A stretch of DNA of 64,000 nucleotides from Gammaproteobacteria bacterium (GTDB taxonomy: Bacteria; Pseudomonadota; Gammaproteobacteria; Steroidobacterales; Steroidobacteraceae). Below are positions 48,966 through 58,518 of this stretch, one piece after another. Location: NCBI GenBank assembly GCA_005878835.1, contig VBMV01000060.1, positions 1-64,000 on the forward strand. Reading direction: 5' to 3'. The notes beneath the pieces are model-generated. The model saw only the letters and a list, made by a program, of their open reading frames with translations, had not been told where the DNA came from and ran no database searches. The translations under genes and the position numbers were made by a program. The stretch's first letter is position 1, and the number at the start of each line of letters is the position of its first letter.

Positions 48966-50392
48966 CCACCAGGCGACGGCTCCTCGGCGGCGCTGTGGGC
49001 CTGCTCGCGGCGCTGCTCTCGGCCTGCGTCCACTACACGCCGCGCCCGCGCCCCCCGGAGCGCATCGCGGTCGGCTTCACGCAGCGTACCTTGAGCGATC
49101 CGCAGCTGCGGGCGCTGCTCGAGCGGCAGCTGCCCGCGCGCGCCTGGCCGCGCCCGCAATGGGACCGCGCGGATCTGCTGGTTGCCATGTTGTACTTCAA
49201 TGACGGCCTCGCCGCCGGGCGGGCCAGCGCGCGGGTCGCGACCGCCGGCACCCGCACGGCGCGTGAGCACCCCAATCCGACCGTGACACTCATGTCCGAG
49301 TATGCGAACCAGCACGACGGCGCGCCCCTGTGGCTGTGGGCCGTCGTCACCGATTGGCTGCTGGACGCGGGGGCCCGGCGCGGCGCGCGCATCGCGCTCG
49401 CCGACCTCGCCGCGCAACGCGCCGGTTACGATCTTGCCGAGCTCACCTGGAAGCAGCGCGGTGCGCTGCGGCGCGCGGCCGCGGACCTGCTGATCACCGA
49501 GCGCGAGATCGCCCTGCGTGAAACGGTCAACACCGACCGCCAGGCCCAGCTCGACATGGCGCGCCGGCGCCTCGAGGTGGGCGCGGCCAGCCGCGGCGAC
49601 CTCGACCGTCTGGTGCGCGATGCGCTGCAGGACGAGCAACAGCTGCACGATGCCAGACGGCGCGCGAGCCTCGCCCGCAGTGCGCTGGCGGTCGCGGTCG
49701 GTGTGCCGGTGAAGGTGCTGGCGGGCCTGAAGCTCGGCTGGGAGCAGCTCGACGATCCGCCGGCCGTCGATGCGCTGCAGCTCGAGCGCGCCCGCGATGA
49801 GGCGTTACTCGCGCGCGCCGACGTGCACGGCGCGGTGGTCGCTTACGGCACGGCCGAGCAGGCGTTGCGCCTGGAGGTCGCCAGACAGTACCCGGACGTG
49901 CACCTGGGCCCGGCCTATACGTGGGATCACGGGATCAGGCGCTATCAGTTCAACCTGGGTCTCACGCTGCCGCTCATGAACCGCAACGCCGGCGCGATCG
50001 GCGAGGCCGAGGCGCGTCGCGAGGAGGCCGGCGCGCATCTGGAGGCCACGGTCGCGCTCGCCTGGCAGGAAATCGACGAGGCGATCCGCCAGTGGCAGCT
50101 GGCCCGCGCGCGGCTCACCGAGGTGCGCGGGCCCGTCTACGACGCCGCGCAGCGTATTTACGCCCAGACTGCGCGTGGCTTCGACGCCGGCGCCAACGAC
50201 CGTACCGAGCTGGTTGCCGCGCGCGTGGCGCACACGCTCGCGGAGCTGCAGGTGCTGGATGCGGTGCGCACCGCCCAGGAGGCGCTCGCCACCCTCGAGG
50301 ATGCGCTGCGCCGGCCGCTCGAGGGACCGGAGCTCACGCTCACAGCAACCCTGGCGCCCCCGCCGGTGTCCAACGACGGAGTCACGAGATGA
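48953..50392 (+). CDS. TolC-family outer-membrane efflux lipoprotein
   Basis: A 479-residue OEP-family protein. The signal peptide has a lipobox (LLAALLSAC) and the body has long heptad-rich helices with duplicated OEP repeats (LDMARRRLEVGAASRGDLDRL, RIYAQTARGFDAGANDRTEL). The QYPDVHLGPAYTWDHGIRRY strand matches CzcC/CusC-type channels. It overlaps the end of arnD by 13 bp, so the efflux operon may be read from the arn promoter. The adaptor gene starts in overlap with its stop. Confidence 0.87.
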   Translation: MEGVTTRRRLLGGAVGLLAALLSACVHYTPRPRPPERIAVGFTQRTLSDPQLRALLERQLPARAWPRPQWDRADLLVAMLYFNDGLAAGRASARVATAGTRTAREHPNPTVTLMSEYANQHDGAPLWLWAVVTDWLLDAGARRGARIALADLAAQRAGYDLAELTWKQRGALRRAAADLLITEREIALRETVNTDRQAQLDMARRRLEVGAASRGDLDRLVRDALQDEQQLHDARRRASLARSALAVAVGVPVKVLAGLKLGWEQLDDPPAVDALQLERARDEALLARADVHGAVVAYGTAEQALRLEVARQYPDVHLGPAYTWDHGIRRYQFNLGLTLPLMNRNAGAIGEAEARREEAGAHLEATVALAWQEIDEAIRQWQLARARLTEVRGPVYDAAQRIYAQTARGFDAGANDRTELVAARVAHTLAELQVLDAVRTAQEALATLEDALRRPLEGPELTLTATLAPPPVSNDGVTR

Positions 50393-51330
50393 CGAGGTAC
50401 GCGCGCGTGCGGCGCAGCTTTGGCGTGCTGCTGGCCTTGGGCGTCGGTGCGGGCGGCGCCGGTTACGCGCAAGGCGGCGGCGCCCCCCCGCCGCCGATCA
50501 CACTGAGTGCCGCCGAGCAGGCGCGGCTTGGAGTGCAGACGCAGATCCTCAGCGCGGCGCCGGCGCCGCAGGGTCACGCGAGCACCGCACGGGTGCTCGA
50601 CCCGGGACCGCTGATCCAGCTCGACGCCGATCTGGCGGCGGCGTCCGCGAGTCTCGCGGCCTCGCGCGCCGAGGCCAGCCGCACGCGCCAGCTGTACGCG
50701 CAGGATCGCACCGCCTCGGCGCGCGCACTGGAGATGGCCGAGGCGCAGGCGCAGGCCGACCTGCAACGCGTGAGCGGCGCGCAGCGGCGCCTGTTGCTCG
50801 AGTGGGGCGAGGGTGTGGCGCACCTGCCGGAGCGGCGCCGCGTCGCGCTGCTGAATGATCTGGCGCACGTGCGCTCGGAGCTGGTGCGCATCGAGCTGCC
50901 CCCCGAGGCGCCGGTGCCCCCGGCGGGCGCCGTCGTGCGCCTGCGCAGTGCCGCGGCAACGATGCAGGCGAAGGTGCTTGGCATGTTGCCGGTCGCGGAT
51001 CCGCGCCTGCAGACCCGCGGGGTGCTCGCCGAGCTCAGCGGCTCGCAGGCCCAGCTTGCGGTCGGGCAGATGCTCAGCGCGCAGCTGCCCGCCCCCGCCT
51101 CAGCGGCGGGAGTCATCCTGCCGCGCGGCGCACTGCTGCGCGAGGGCTCGCAGGTGTGGGCGTACGTGCAGACGGGGCCGGCCACTTTCGTGCGCCGCGA
51201 GGTGACGGGCTTCCAGCCGCTCACCGCCGGGTGGTTCGTCTCGGGCGGTTTTGTGCCGGGCGAGCGCGTCGTCGCCGCCGGCGCCGCAGCGCTGCTGGGG
51301 GTGGAAGCTCCGGCCGGCGGCGGGGACTGA
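50389..51330 (+). CDS. RND efflux periplasmic adaptor (membrane fusion protein), compact form
   Basis: A 313-residue protein with a signal peptide ending GYAQ, an ITLSAAEQARLGVQTQ opening strand as in CzcB/CusB-type adaptors, a short helical hairpin (about 75-130) and C-terminal beta domains (GVILPRGALLREGSQVWAYV). It is shorter than usual: the lipoyl half that normally follows the hairpin is minimal. ATG 50389 overlaps the TolC-like stop (ATGA). Confidence 0.83.
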   Translation: MTRYARVRRSFGVLLALGVGAGGAGYAQGGGAPPPPITLSAAEQARLGVQTQILSAAPAPQGHASTARVLDPGPLIQLDADLAAASASLAASRAEASRTRQLYAQDRTASARALEMAEAQAQADLQRVSGAQRRLLLEWGEGVAHLPERRRVALLNDLAHVRSELVRIELPPEAPVPPAGAVVRLRSAAATMQAKVLGMLPVADPRLQTRGVLAELSGSQAQLAVGQMLSAQLPAPASAAGVILPRGALLREGSQVWAYVQTGPATFVRREVTGFQPLTAGWFVSGGFVPGERVVAAGAAALLGVEAPAGGGD

Positions 51331-51331
51331 C

Positions 51332-54300
51332 GTGCTCGCCGCGATCGTCCGCTGGTCCCTGCGTTTTCCGATCGTGGTGTGCGTGCTGGCGGGGATGCTC
51401 GCCCTGTACGGAGTGCTGGTGCTGGCGCGCGCCAAGTACGACGTGTTCCCGGAGTTCGTGCCTCCCCAGGCGGCGGTGCAGACCGAGGCGCCGGGGCTGG
51501 TCGCCGAGCAGGTGGAGTTGCTGGTGACGCTGCCGATCGAGCAGGCGATCAGCGGCGCGAGCGGCGTGCAGGCGGTGCGCTCGGAAACCATCTCCGGGCT
51601 GTCGGTGGTGACCGTGGTGTTCCAGGAGAACCTCGATCCGTACCGCGCGCGGCAGATCGTCGCCGAAGCCCTCGGTCAGGTCACCGCGAGGCTGCCGCTG
51701 GGGGTGAAGCCGCCCAAGCTCGAGCCGCTGACGTCCTCGACCATGGACCTGCTGAAGCTCGGCTTCGTGAGCGAGCAGCTCTCGCCTATGCAGTTGCGCG
51801 ATCTGGTGCAATGGACCATCCGGCCGCGGCTGCTCGCGGTTCCCGGAGTCGCCCGGGCGACGCTCTACGGGGGCGATGAGCGGCAGCTGCAGGTGCAGGT
51901 CGAGCCGCGGGAGCTGAACGCGCGCGACCTGGCTTTCGGCGACGTGGTGGCGGCGGTGCGCTCCGCTACCGGGGTGCGGGGTGGGGGCTTTATCGAGACT
52001 CCCAACCAGCGCGTGCTCATCGAGAGCCGCGGCCAGACACTCGATGTGGCGGCGCTCGGGGCTGCCGTGGTGCCCGTCGCGGCGCCCGCCCCGGCGGCCC
52101 CCGCCGGGACGGCGCTGCCCCTGCGGCTGCGCGACTTTGCGACCGTGACGGACGGAGTGGCGCCGAAGTTCGGCGACACGCTCATCATGGGCAGACTGGG
52201 CGTGCTGCTGAACCTCTCCAGCCAGTACGGTGCCAACACGCTCATCGTGACGCGCGCGGTCGAGGCGGCGCTGGCGGAGCTCGCCCCGGCCCTGCGCTCG
52301 CGCGGCGTGACGCTGTACCCGGGCCTGCACCGCCCGGCGAACTTCATCGAGAACGCACTCGCCGGCATCCGCCTGGACGTGGTGCTGGGCGCGGTGCTGA
52401 TCACGCTGGTGCTGTTCCTGTTCCTGCGCGACCTGCGCAGCGTCGCCGTGACCTTCGTCTCCATTCCCCTCGCGCTGCTCGCCGCCGTGATCGTGGTGGA
52501 CGCCGTCGGCTGGACCATCAACACCATGACCCTGGGGGGGCTCGCGGTGGCGCTCGGCGTGGTGGTCGACGATGCCATCATCGGCGTGGAGAACATCGTG
52601 CGGCGACTGCGTGGCACACACGCCCACGGCCTCGAGGCCCGCGAGGTCATCCACAACGCAACCCTCGAGGTGCGCGCGCCGGTCGTGTATGCCACCTTCG
52701 TCGTGGTGCTGGTGCTGGCGCCGATGCTGCTGCTGTCCGGGCTGCAGGGCAGTTTCTTCGCGCCGCTCGCCGCGTCCTTCTCGCTGGCGACGCTGGCATC
52801 GCTCCTGGTGGCGCTCACCGTCACACCCGCCGCCGCCTGGCTGCTGCTCAGGCGCACCGAGCCGCATGCGGAAGCCGCGTGGCTCACGCGCCTGAAAGAC
52901 CGTCACGAGGCGCTGCTGCGCCGCTGGAGCGCCTTCCCGCGCCGCGTGATCATCGGTTCCGCCCTCGTGACGCTGCTCGCCGCGGCGGCGTTGCCGCTGT
53001 TTGGCAGCGAGCTCATGCCGCCGTTTCGCGAGGGCCATTTCGTCGTGCAGGCGTATGCCACCCCCGGCACCTCGCTCACCGCCATGCGGGCCCTCGGCGC
53101 GCGCGTGGCGCGCGACCTGCTGGCGATCCCCGGCATCGTGACCGTCGAGCAGACCATGGGTCGCGCGGAATCCGGCGAGGACACCTGGGAGCCGAACCGC
53201 AGCGAGTTTCACGTCGAGCTCGGGCGCATGTCGGGCCGCGCCGAAGAAGCCACCCAGGCGGCCATCCGCGCAGCGCTGCAGCACTACCCGAGCCTGCGCA
53301 CCGAGGTGCTGACCTTTCTCGGCGACCGCCTGAGCGAGTCGCTGTCCGGTGAGGTCGCGCCCGTGGCCGTCAACGTGTTTGGCCCGGATCTGGACGAGCT
53401 CGACCGGGTGGCGGACGAGATTGCCGCCGTGGCGCGCACGGTGCCGGGAGCGAGCGATGTGCAGGTGCAGGCCCCCTCCGGAGCACCGTTCCTGCGCGTG
53501 GACCTGCGGCCCGAGCAGCTGGGCCAATACGGCTTCACCGCCGCCGACGTGCTCGATACGGTCGAGACGGCTTACCAGGGTACGACCGCGGCGCAGGTCT
53601 ACGACGCGAACAAGGTGATCGATCTCACCGTGCGGCTGCCGCCGGCCGAGCGCGTCGATCCGGAGGCGATCGGGCAACTGCTGGTGCGGACTGCGAACGG
53701 GTTGACCGTGCCGCTGAAGGACCTCGCCACACTCTCGCTCACCGAAGGGCGCACCGGCATCATGCACGAGGGGGCGCGGCGCCGGCAGGTGGTGACCCTC
53801 AACCCCACGACCTCCGACATCGGCGGTTTCGTGGCGCGGCTGCAGAAGGCGGTCGCGAGGCGCGTGAAGCTGCCACCCACGGTGTACCTGGATTTCGCCG
53901 GCGCCGCGAGCGGCGAGCGTCAGGCGCGCCATGAGCTGCTGGTGCACTCGGGGCTCGCCGCGCTCGGCATCATGCTGCTGTTGTCGCTGGCGTTTCGCGA
54001 TGCGCGCAGCGTGCTGCTCATCCTCGCCACCGCGCCCTTTGCCCTCGTCGGGGGGGTGCTCGCCGTGGCGCTCACCGGCGCGACGCTCTCGATCGGCTCG
54101 CTGGTCGGATTCGTGACGCTGTTCGGCATCGTTGCGCGCAACGCCATCCTGCTGATCGCCCACCTCGGGCATCTGCTGGCGGTCGAGGGTGCGCAGTGGT
54201 CCCTGCCGACCGTGCTGCGCAGCACCCGCGAGCGGCTCGTGCCGATTCTGATGACCGCTCTGGTGACGGCGCTCGGTCTGCTGCCGCTCGCGCTGGGCAG

Positions 54301-54451
54301 CGGCGAGGCGGGCCGGGAGGTGCAGGGGCCGATGGCGAGCGTCATCCTGGGGGGGCTCGCGACGTCCACACTCATGACGCTCGTGGTGCTGCCGATCCTG
54401 ATCTGGCGGTTCGGGCCGCTCGCTCGCGCGGATGCCACGGGCGCGCGTTAG
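51332..54451 (+). CDS. RND efflux permease, CzcA/CusA-like
   Basis: A 1039-residue RND permease with the standard 12-TM, two-loop layout. The N-terminus is IVRWSLRFPIVVCVLAGMLA. The TM4 motif reads LGVVVDDAIIGVENIVRR, with the paired acidic residues of the proton relay. The second half repeats the fold (FVTLFGIVARNAILLIAHLG). The VDD-type motif is closer to CzcA-like HME proteins than to AcrB drug pumps, but metal specificity is not provable here. GTG 51332 follows the adaptor stop by one base. Confidence 0.9.
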   Translation: MLAAIVRWSLRFPIVVCVLAGMLALYGVLVLARAKYDVFPEFVPPQAAVQTEAPGLVAEQVELLVTLPIEQAISGASGVQAVRSETISGLSVVTVVFQENLDPYRARQIVAEALGQVTARLPLGVKPPKLEPLTSSTMDLLKLGFVSEQLSPMQLRDLVQWTIRPRLLAVPGVARATLYGGDERQLQVQVEPRELNARDLAFGDVVAAVRSATGVRGGGFIETPNQRVLIESRGQTLDVAALGAAVVPVAAPAPAAPAGTALPLRLRDFATVTDGVAPKFGDTLIMGRLGVLLNLSSQYGANTLIVTRAVEAALAELAPALRSRGVTLYPGLHRPANFIENALAGIRLDVVLGAVLITLVLFLFLRDLRSVAVTFVSIPLALLAAVIVVDAVGWTINTMTLGGLAVALGVVVDDAIIGVENIVRRLRGTHAHGLEAREVIHNATLEVRAPVVYATFVVVLVLAPMLLLSGLQGSFFAPLAASFSLATLASLLVALTVTPAAAWLLLRRTEPHAEAAWLTRLKDRHEALLRRWSAFPRRVIIGSALVTLLAAAALPLFGSELMPPFREGHFVVQAYATPGTSLTAMRALGARVARDLLAIPGIVTVEQTMGRAESGEDTWEPNRSEFHVELGRMSGRAEEATQAAIRAALQHYPSLRTEVLTFLGDRLSESLSGEVAPVAVNVFGPDLDELDRVADEIAAVARTVPGASDVQVQAPSGAPFLRVDLRPEQLGQYGFTAADVLDTVETAYQGTTAAQVYDANKVIDLTVRLPPAERVDPEAIGQLLVRTANGLTVPLKDLATLSLTEGRTGIMHEGARRRQVVTLNPTTSDIGGFVARLQKAVARRVKLPPTVYLDFAGAASGERQARHELLVHSGLAALGIMLLLSLAFRDARSVLLILATAPFALVGGVLAVALTGATLSIGSLVGFVTLFGIVARNAILLIAHLGHLLAVEGAQWSLPTVLRSTRERLVPILMTALVTALGLLPLALGSGEAGREVQGPMASVILGGLATSTLMTLVVLPILIWRFGPLARADATGAR

Positions 54452-54510
54452 CTTCCCCGCGTCCGTTCCCCGCCACAATATCTTCCGCAGTCACTCGTCT
54501 TGAACAGCAG

Positions 54511-55095
54511 ATGGATGCCGCGCTCACTGACCCCCTGATCGCCGCCGCGCAGGACCGCGAGATCGCCTCCACGGTGCAGCGCGAGCGTGGGCGCCTTCTG
54601 GCTTTCATCCGCCGGCGCATTGCCGATGCGGCTGAAGCCGAGGATGTCCTGCAGGAGGCGCTGTACGAGCTGGTGCTGGCCTACCGCATGATGCAGCCGG
54701 TGCAGCAGGCGGGCGCGTGGCTCACCCGGGTGGCGCGCCATCGCATCATCGACCGGTTTCGCAAGCACAAGCCGCAGCCGCTCGCGGACCGGCGCGCGGC
54801 GCAGGGCGAGGAGCCCGACGAGGCGTTCGAGGATCTGCTGCCCGCCCCGGATGGCGAACCGGAGTTTGCCGTCATCCGTGAGCTGCTGCTCGGGGAAATC
54901 GAGGCGGCGCTCGGGGAGCTGCCGCCCGAGCAGCGCGAGGTGTTCGTGGCGCACGAGCTCGACGGTCTGTCCTTCAGGGAGCTGTCGGCACGCTCGGGGG
55001 TGAGTGTCAACACGCTGCTCGCCCGCAAGCGCTACGCGGTGCTGCACCTGCAGCGGCGGCTGCGGGCGGCCTGGGACGATTGGTTGCTGACATGA
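54511..55095 (+). CDS. ECF-type sigma-70 family sigma factor
   Basis: A 194-residue protein with sigma region 2 (LLAFIRRRIADAAEAEDVLQ, GAWLTRVARHRIIDRFRKHK) and region 4 (LGELPPEQREVFVAHELDGL, GVSVNTLLARKRYAVLHLQR), separated by an acidic linker. ATG 54511 opens just before region 2. It lies 59 bp after the RND gene and 10 bp before a small membrane protein, on the same strand. The sigma factor may control the efflux or arn genes upstream (inference). Confidence 0.9.
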   Translation: MDAALTDPLIAAAQDREIASTVQRERGRLLAFIRRRIADAAEAEDVLQEALYELVLAYRMMQPVQQAGAWLTRVARHRIIDRFRKHKPQPLADRRAAQGEEPDEAFEDLLPAPDGEPEFAVIRELLLGEIEAALGELPPEQREVFVAHELDGLSFRELSARSGVSVNTLLARKRYAVLHLQRRLRAAWDDWLLT

Positions 55096-55105
55096 GGAGA
55101 GCGAT

Positions 55106-55462
55106 GTGAGAGGTCGAGCTCGTTGGGTAGTGAAGGGGGCTGCGTTGCTGGCGCTGGCGATCGCCGCCATCGCGGTCCTGAGCCTGGTGGTGATGAGCCT
55201 GTGGAACTGGCTCGTCCCGAGCCTGTTTCGGGGACCGGCGCTGCAGTACTGGCAGGCGGTGGGGCTGTTGCTGCTGTCGCGTATCCTGTTCGGGAGTTTG
55301 CGCGGGCGGGGCGGCTGGCACGGTCACTGGCGAGCGCGCATGTGGCGCGAGCGCTGGGCGAGCATGACGCCGCAGGAGCGCGAGCGGTTCCGGGAGAGGT
55401 TCCAGCACCGCTGTGGTCACCGCGTGGAGCCGGCGCAAGGCACGACGGCGCCGCCGACCTGA
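55106..55462 (+). CDS. Small membrane protein downstream of the sigma factor
   Basis: A 118-residue protein with two hydrophobic segments (about 10-34 and 48-62) and a strongly basic, Trp/His/Arg-rich C-terminal half (GRGGWHGHWRARMWRERWAS, then EREREF-like helix). It begins at GTG 55106 with GAGGAG six bases upstream and lies 10 bp after the sigma gene, so the two are almost surely co-transcribed. A membrane anti-sigma role is possible but it lacks the zinc (HxxxCxxC) motif of ZAS anti-sigmas. Family not recognised. Confidence 0.75.
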   Translation: MRGRARWVVKGAALLALAIAAIAVLSLVVMSLWNWLVPSLFRGPALQYWQAVGLLLLSRILFGSLRGRGGWHGHWRARMWRERWASMTPQERERFRERFQHRCGHRVEPAQGTTAPPT

Positions 55463-55510
55463 GTGGCCCGCCGCTTGAGCGGTTGACGCGGGGCGCCGCG
55501 CCGCTTCAAC

Positions 55511-56515
55511 ATGCCGCGCACCGTGATTCCCCGCACCATGACCGCGGTCGAGATCCGCGAGCCCGGGGCACCCCAGGTGCTGCGCGCGGTGGAGCGGCCC
55601 GTGCCGCAACCGCTTGCCGGGGAGGTGCTGATTCGCGTCGTCGCAGCGGGCGTCAACCGGCCGGACGTGCTGCAACGCAAGGGCCTGTACCCGCCGCCTG
55701 CGGGCGTCACTGACATTCCCGGCCTGGAGCTCGCCGGCGAGGTCGTGCTCCTGGGTCCCGGGGTGCGCGAGCCGCCGGAGGGCGCCCGGGTGTGCGCGCT
55801 GGTGGCCGGCGGCGGCTATGCCCAGTACGTCGCCGCGCCGGCGGTGCAATGCCTGCCGGTGCCCGCGCAGCTGAGCTTCGAGGAAGCCGCGGCGCTGCCG
55901 GAGACCTTCTTTACCGTGTGGCTGAACGTGTTCGAGCGCTCGCGCCTGCAGCGCGGCGAGACCCTGCTGGTGCACGGCGGCGCCAGCGGCATCGGCACCA
56001 CCGCGATCCTGCTCGGCAAGGCGTTCGACGCGCGCGTGATCGTGACAGCGGGCAGCGCGCAGAAATGCGCTGCGTGCCGCGAACTGGGGGCGGATGCGGC
56101 CATCAACTACCGCGAGAGCGACTTCGTCGAGGCGACGCTGCGTGCGACGGAGGGCAGGGGGGCGGATGTCATTCTCGACATGGTGGGCGGGGACTACCTG
56201 GCCCGCAACGTGGCCGCCGCCGCGCTCGAGGGAAGGATCGCGCTCATTGCCACGCAGGGCGGCACCAGGGCGGAGCTCGATCTGCGCTCGCTCATGGCGA
56301 AGCGCCTCACGCTCACCGCCTCGACCCTGCGGTCCCAGCCGGTAGAGAACAAGGGCCGCCTCGCGAAGGCGCTGCTGGAGAACGTGTGGCCGCTGTTCGC
56401 CTCCCGCGGGCTGAAGCCCGTGATCCACGCCCGTTTCCCGCTCGCCGATGCGGCGCTCGCCCACGAGCTGATGGAATCCGACCTGCACATCGGCAAGATC
56501 GTCCTGCTCGCATGA
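55511..56515 (+). CDS. NAD(P)H:quinone oxidoreductase (zinc-free MDR, PIG3 type)
   Basis: A 334-residue medium-chain dehydrogenase/reductase: GVNRPDVLQRKGLYPPPAG and IPGLELAGEV as in PIG3-type quinone oxidoreductases, no structural zinc cysteines, and the Rossmann motif HGGASGIGTTAILLGKAFDA. It likely reduces quinones with NADPH. ATG 55511 is used; ATG 55538 (MTAVEI) is an equally plausible start. Confidence 0.9.
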   Translation: MPRTVIPRTMTAVEIREPGAPQVLRAVERPVPQPLAGEVLIRVVAAGVNRPDVLQRKGLYPPPAGVTDIPGLELAGEVVLLGPGVREPPEGARVCALVAGGGYAQYVAAPAVQCLPVPAQLSFEEAAALPETFFTVWLNVFERSRLQRGETLLVHGGASGIGTTAILLGKAFDARVIVTAGSAQKCAACRELGADAAINYRESDFVEATLRATEGRGADVILDMVGGDYLARNVAAAALEGRIALIATQGGTRAELDLRSLMAKRLTLTASTLRSQPVENKGRLAKALLENVWPLFASRGLKPVIHARFPLADAALAHELMESDLHIGKIVLLA

Positions 56516-56526
56516 GGGCGAGGCGC

Positions 56527-56548
56527 GTGGCGCCGCCGGGGGCGCCAC
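56527..56548. terminator. GC-rich 8-bp hairpin after the quinone oxidoreductase
   Basis: GTGGCGCC and GGCGCCAC pair perfectly around a 6-nt loop, 12 bases after the stop codon. No T-run follows, so it may only stabilise the transcript end or slow polymerase. Confidence 0.4.
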
Positions 56549-56722
56549 CGGCGTGCTGCGGCGTCACACCCGTGCGGCGGCGCCACGGCTGTGCGGCTGG
56601 CCCGCGCCGGTTGCCGGAAGTGTGAACTGCTGCCGCGGCGCAGCAGGAATTCGCCATAACGTCACGGAATTGCCTTACCCTTCGGCGCCAGACTCGCTCA
56701 AACGTCGAAGGAGAGCGCCCGG

Positions 56723-57895
56723 ATGAGTCTCTTGCCCTATGGCCTGATCGAGCTGCCCGTGTGGGGCTATGCGCTGGTGACCTTCGTCACCATCCAGACG
56801 ATGTTTCTCGGGGTGACGCTGTACCTGCACCGTGATCAATCCCACGGCGGCCTCATCCTGCACCCCTCGCTCCGGCACGTGTTCCGCTTCTGGCTGTGGT
56901 TCAGCTCCGGAGCGATCACCAAGGAGTGGGTCGCGGTCCACCGCCGCCACCATGCGCACGCCGATCAGCCGGGCGATCCGCACAGCCCGGTGGTGTTTGG
57001 ACTGCGGCGCGTGCTGTTCGAGGGTTATGAGCTGTACAGCGTCGCGGCGCACGATGCCGAGACGCTGAAGAACTACGGGCGCGGTACGCCGCAGGACTGG
57101 CTCGAACGGCGCCTCTACAGCGCCTACCCGCACCACGGCATCGTGGTGTTCGTCGCCGCGCACCTGTTGCTGTTCGGCGTTCCGGGCATCGTGATGATCG
57201 CCGTGCACCTCGTGGCGCAGCCGTTCTTTGCCGGCGGCGTCATCAACGGGCTCGGGCACGCGGTCGGTTACCGCAGCTTCGAGATGCCGTCCACCGCGAC
57301 CAACCTCGTGCCCTGGGCGCTGCTGCTCGGCGGCGAGGAGCTGCACAATAATCACCACGCGTTCCCGCGCTCGGCGCGCTTCGCGGTGCAGCGCTGGGAG
57401 ATCGACATCGGCTGGCTGTGGATACGCCTGTTCAGCGCCCTGGGATTGGCGCGCGTGCGCTGGGTCGCGCCGCGCCCGCAGCTCGAGCGCCGGCGGCGCG
57501 ACCTGAACGCCGACACCGTGAACGCGCTCTTCACCCATCGCATGCACGTGCTGCGCGACTACGCGCGCCGCGTGGTGCTGCCCGTGTGCCGTGAGCTGGC
57601 GCGGCGTGAGCCTCACGGCTCGCTGCCGGTGATCGCGCCAAAGCTGCTGGTGCGGCATCCGGCGCTGCTGGCCGAGGAGGCGCGCCGCAAGCTGCGCGAG
57701 CTGCTCGAGCGCCACGAGGTGTTGCGCCGGGTGGTCGAGTACCGCGACAGTCTGCAGCTGCTGTGGAACGGCACGGGCGCGAATCCGGCCCGCGCCGTGG
57801 CGCAGCTGCGTGAATGGTGCAGCCGCGCCGAGGGCAGCGGCATCCGCGCGCTGCGCGATTTCGCGCAAGGCCTGCCTGCCTACGCGCGCGGCTAG
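56723..57895 (+). CDS. Acyl-CoA/fatty acid desaturase, membrane di-iron type
   Basis: A 390-residue membrane desaturase with the three histidine boxes: HRDQSH, HRRHHAH and HNNHHAF, and four hydrophobic segments. The second box in HRRHHAHADQPGDPHSP is typical of delta-9 acyl-CoA/acyl-lipid desaturases. The C-terminal 120 residues are an extra basic helical region beyond the minimal desaturase. AAGGAG stands before the ATG. Product: cis-unsaturated acyl chains; regiochemistry is inferred from the family. Confidence 0.92.
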   Translation: MSLLPYGLIELPVWGYALVTFVTIQTMFLGVTLYLHRDQSHGGLILHPSLRHVFRFWLWFSSGAITKEWVAVHRRHHAHADQPGDPHSPVVFGLRRVLFEGYELYSVAAHDAETLKNYGRGTPQDWLERRLYSAYPHHGIVVFVAAHLLLFGVPGIVMIAVHLVAQPFFAGGVINGLGHAVGYRSFEMPSTATNLVPWALLLGGEELHNNHHAFPRSARFAVQRWEIDIGWLWIRLFSALGLARVRWVAPRPQLERRRRDLNADTVNALFTHRMHVLRDYARRVVLPVCRELARREPHGSLPVIAPKLLVRHPALLAEEARRKLRELLERHEVLRRVVEYRDSLQLLWNGTGANPARAVAQLREWCSRAEGSGIRALRDFAQGLPAYARG

Positions 57896-57919
57896 CGCCC
57901 AGCGCGCCGCAGTCGCGGG

Positions 57920-58381
57920 CTACCTGTCCGGAAGACTCGTCGCGCGTGTGACCGTGCGCATCGCGAAGCTCGAGTGCACGCGCGCGACGCTCGGCAGGCG
58001 CGTGAGATGCTGGTTGTGAATGCGCTCGAAGTCCGCCAGGTCCGCCACCACCAGCCGCAGCAGGTAGTCATGCTCGCCGGTCATGAGATAGCACTCCATG
58101 ACCTCCGGCACCTTGCGCACCGCGCTCTCGAAGGCCTCCAGCCCGGCCTGGCTCTGCCGATCGAGCGTGATGCTCACGAACACATTCACCGGGAAGCCGG
58201 CCTTGTGCTGATCGATCAGCGCGGTGTAGCCCTCGATGAGTCCGGATTCCTCGAGCGCGCGCACGCGCCGCAGGCAGGCCGATTCGGACAGACTCACTTT
58301 CTCCGCGAGCCGCGTGTTGGTGATGCGGGCGTCCTGCTGCAGCAGGCGCAGAATGGCGCGATCGTAGCGGTCAAGCTCCAT
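57920..58381 (-). CDS. Lrp/AsnC-family regulator
   Basis: A 153-residue Lrp-like protein: N-terminal helix-turn-helix (DRAILRLLQQDARITNTRLAE, SLSESACLRRVRALEESGLI) and C-terminal RAM domain (FVSITLDRQSQAG, VMECYLMTGEHDYLLRLVV). It is divergent from alanine dehydrogenase with 137 bp between, so it is the likely alanine-responsive activator of that gene (common arrangement). Confidence 0.95.
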   Translation of the reverse strand: MELDRYDRAILRLLQQDARITNTRLAEKVSLSESACLRRVRALEESGLIEGYTALIDQHKAGFPVNVFVSITLDRQSQAGLEAFESAVRKVPEVMECYLMTGEHDYLLRLVVADLADFERIHNQHLTRLPSVARVHSSFAMRTVTRATSLPDR

Positions 58382-58518
58382 GGGCGCAAAATTCCTTCAC
58401 AGAACGGCGGGTAGACCGCAGATTCTGCCATAGCCGGCGGGCCCGGACCTTGGATTTGGCAACAGTCTCCGCGCGCTGAATCCTAATCTGGCTGCCGATC
58501 AAGAAGGCTGGAGGCTCT

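Noticed and set aside
51221-54478. A 1085-codon open frame on the minus strand
   Set aside because: It is exactly antisense to the RND permease, rich in Arg/His/Gln/Gly as expected for antisense of GC-rich coding DNA, and shows no domain.
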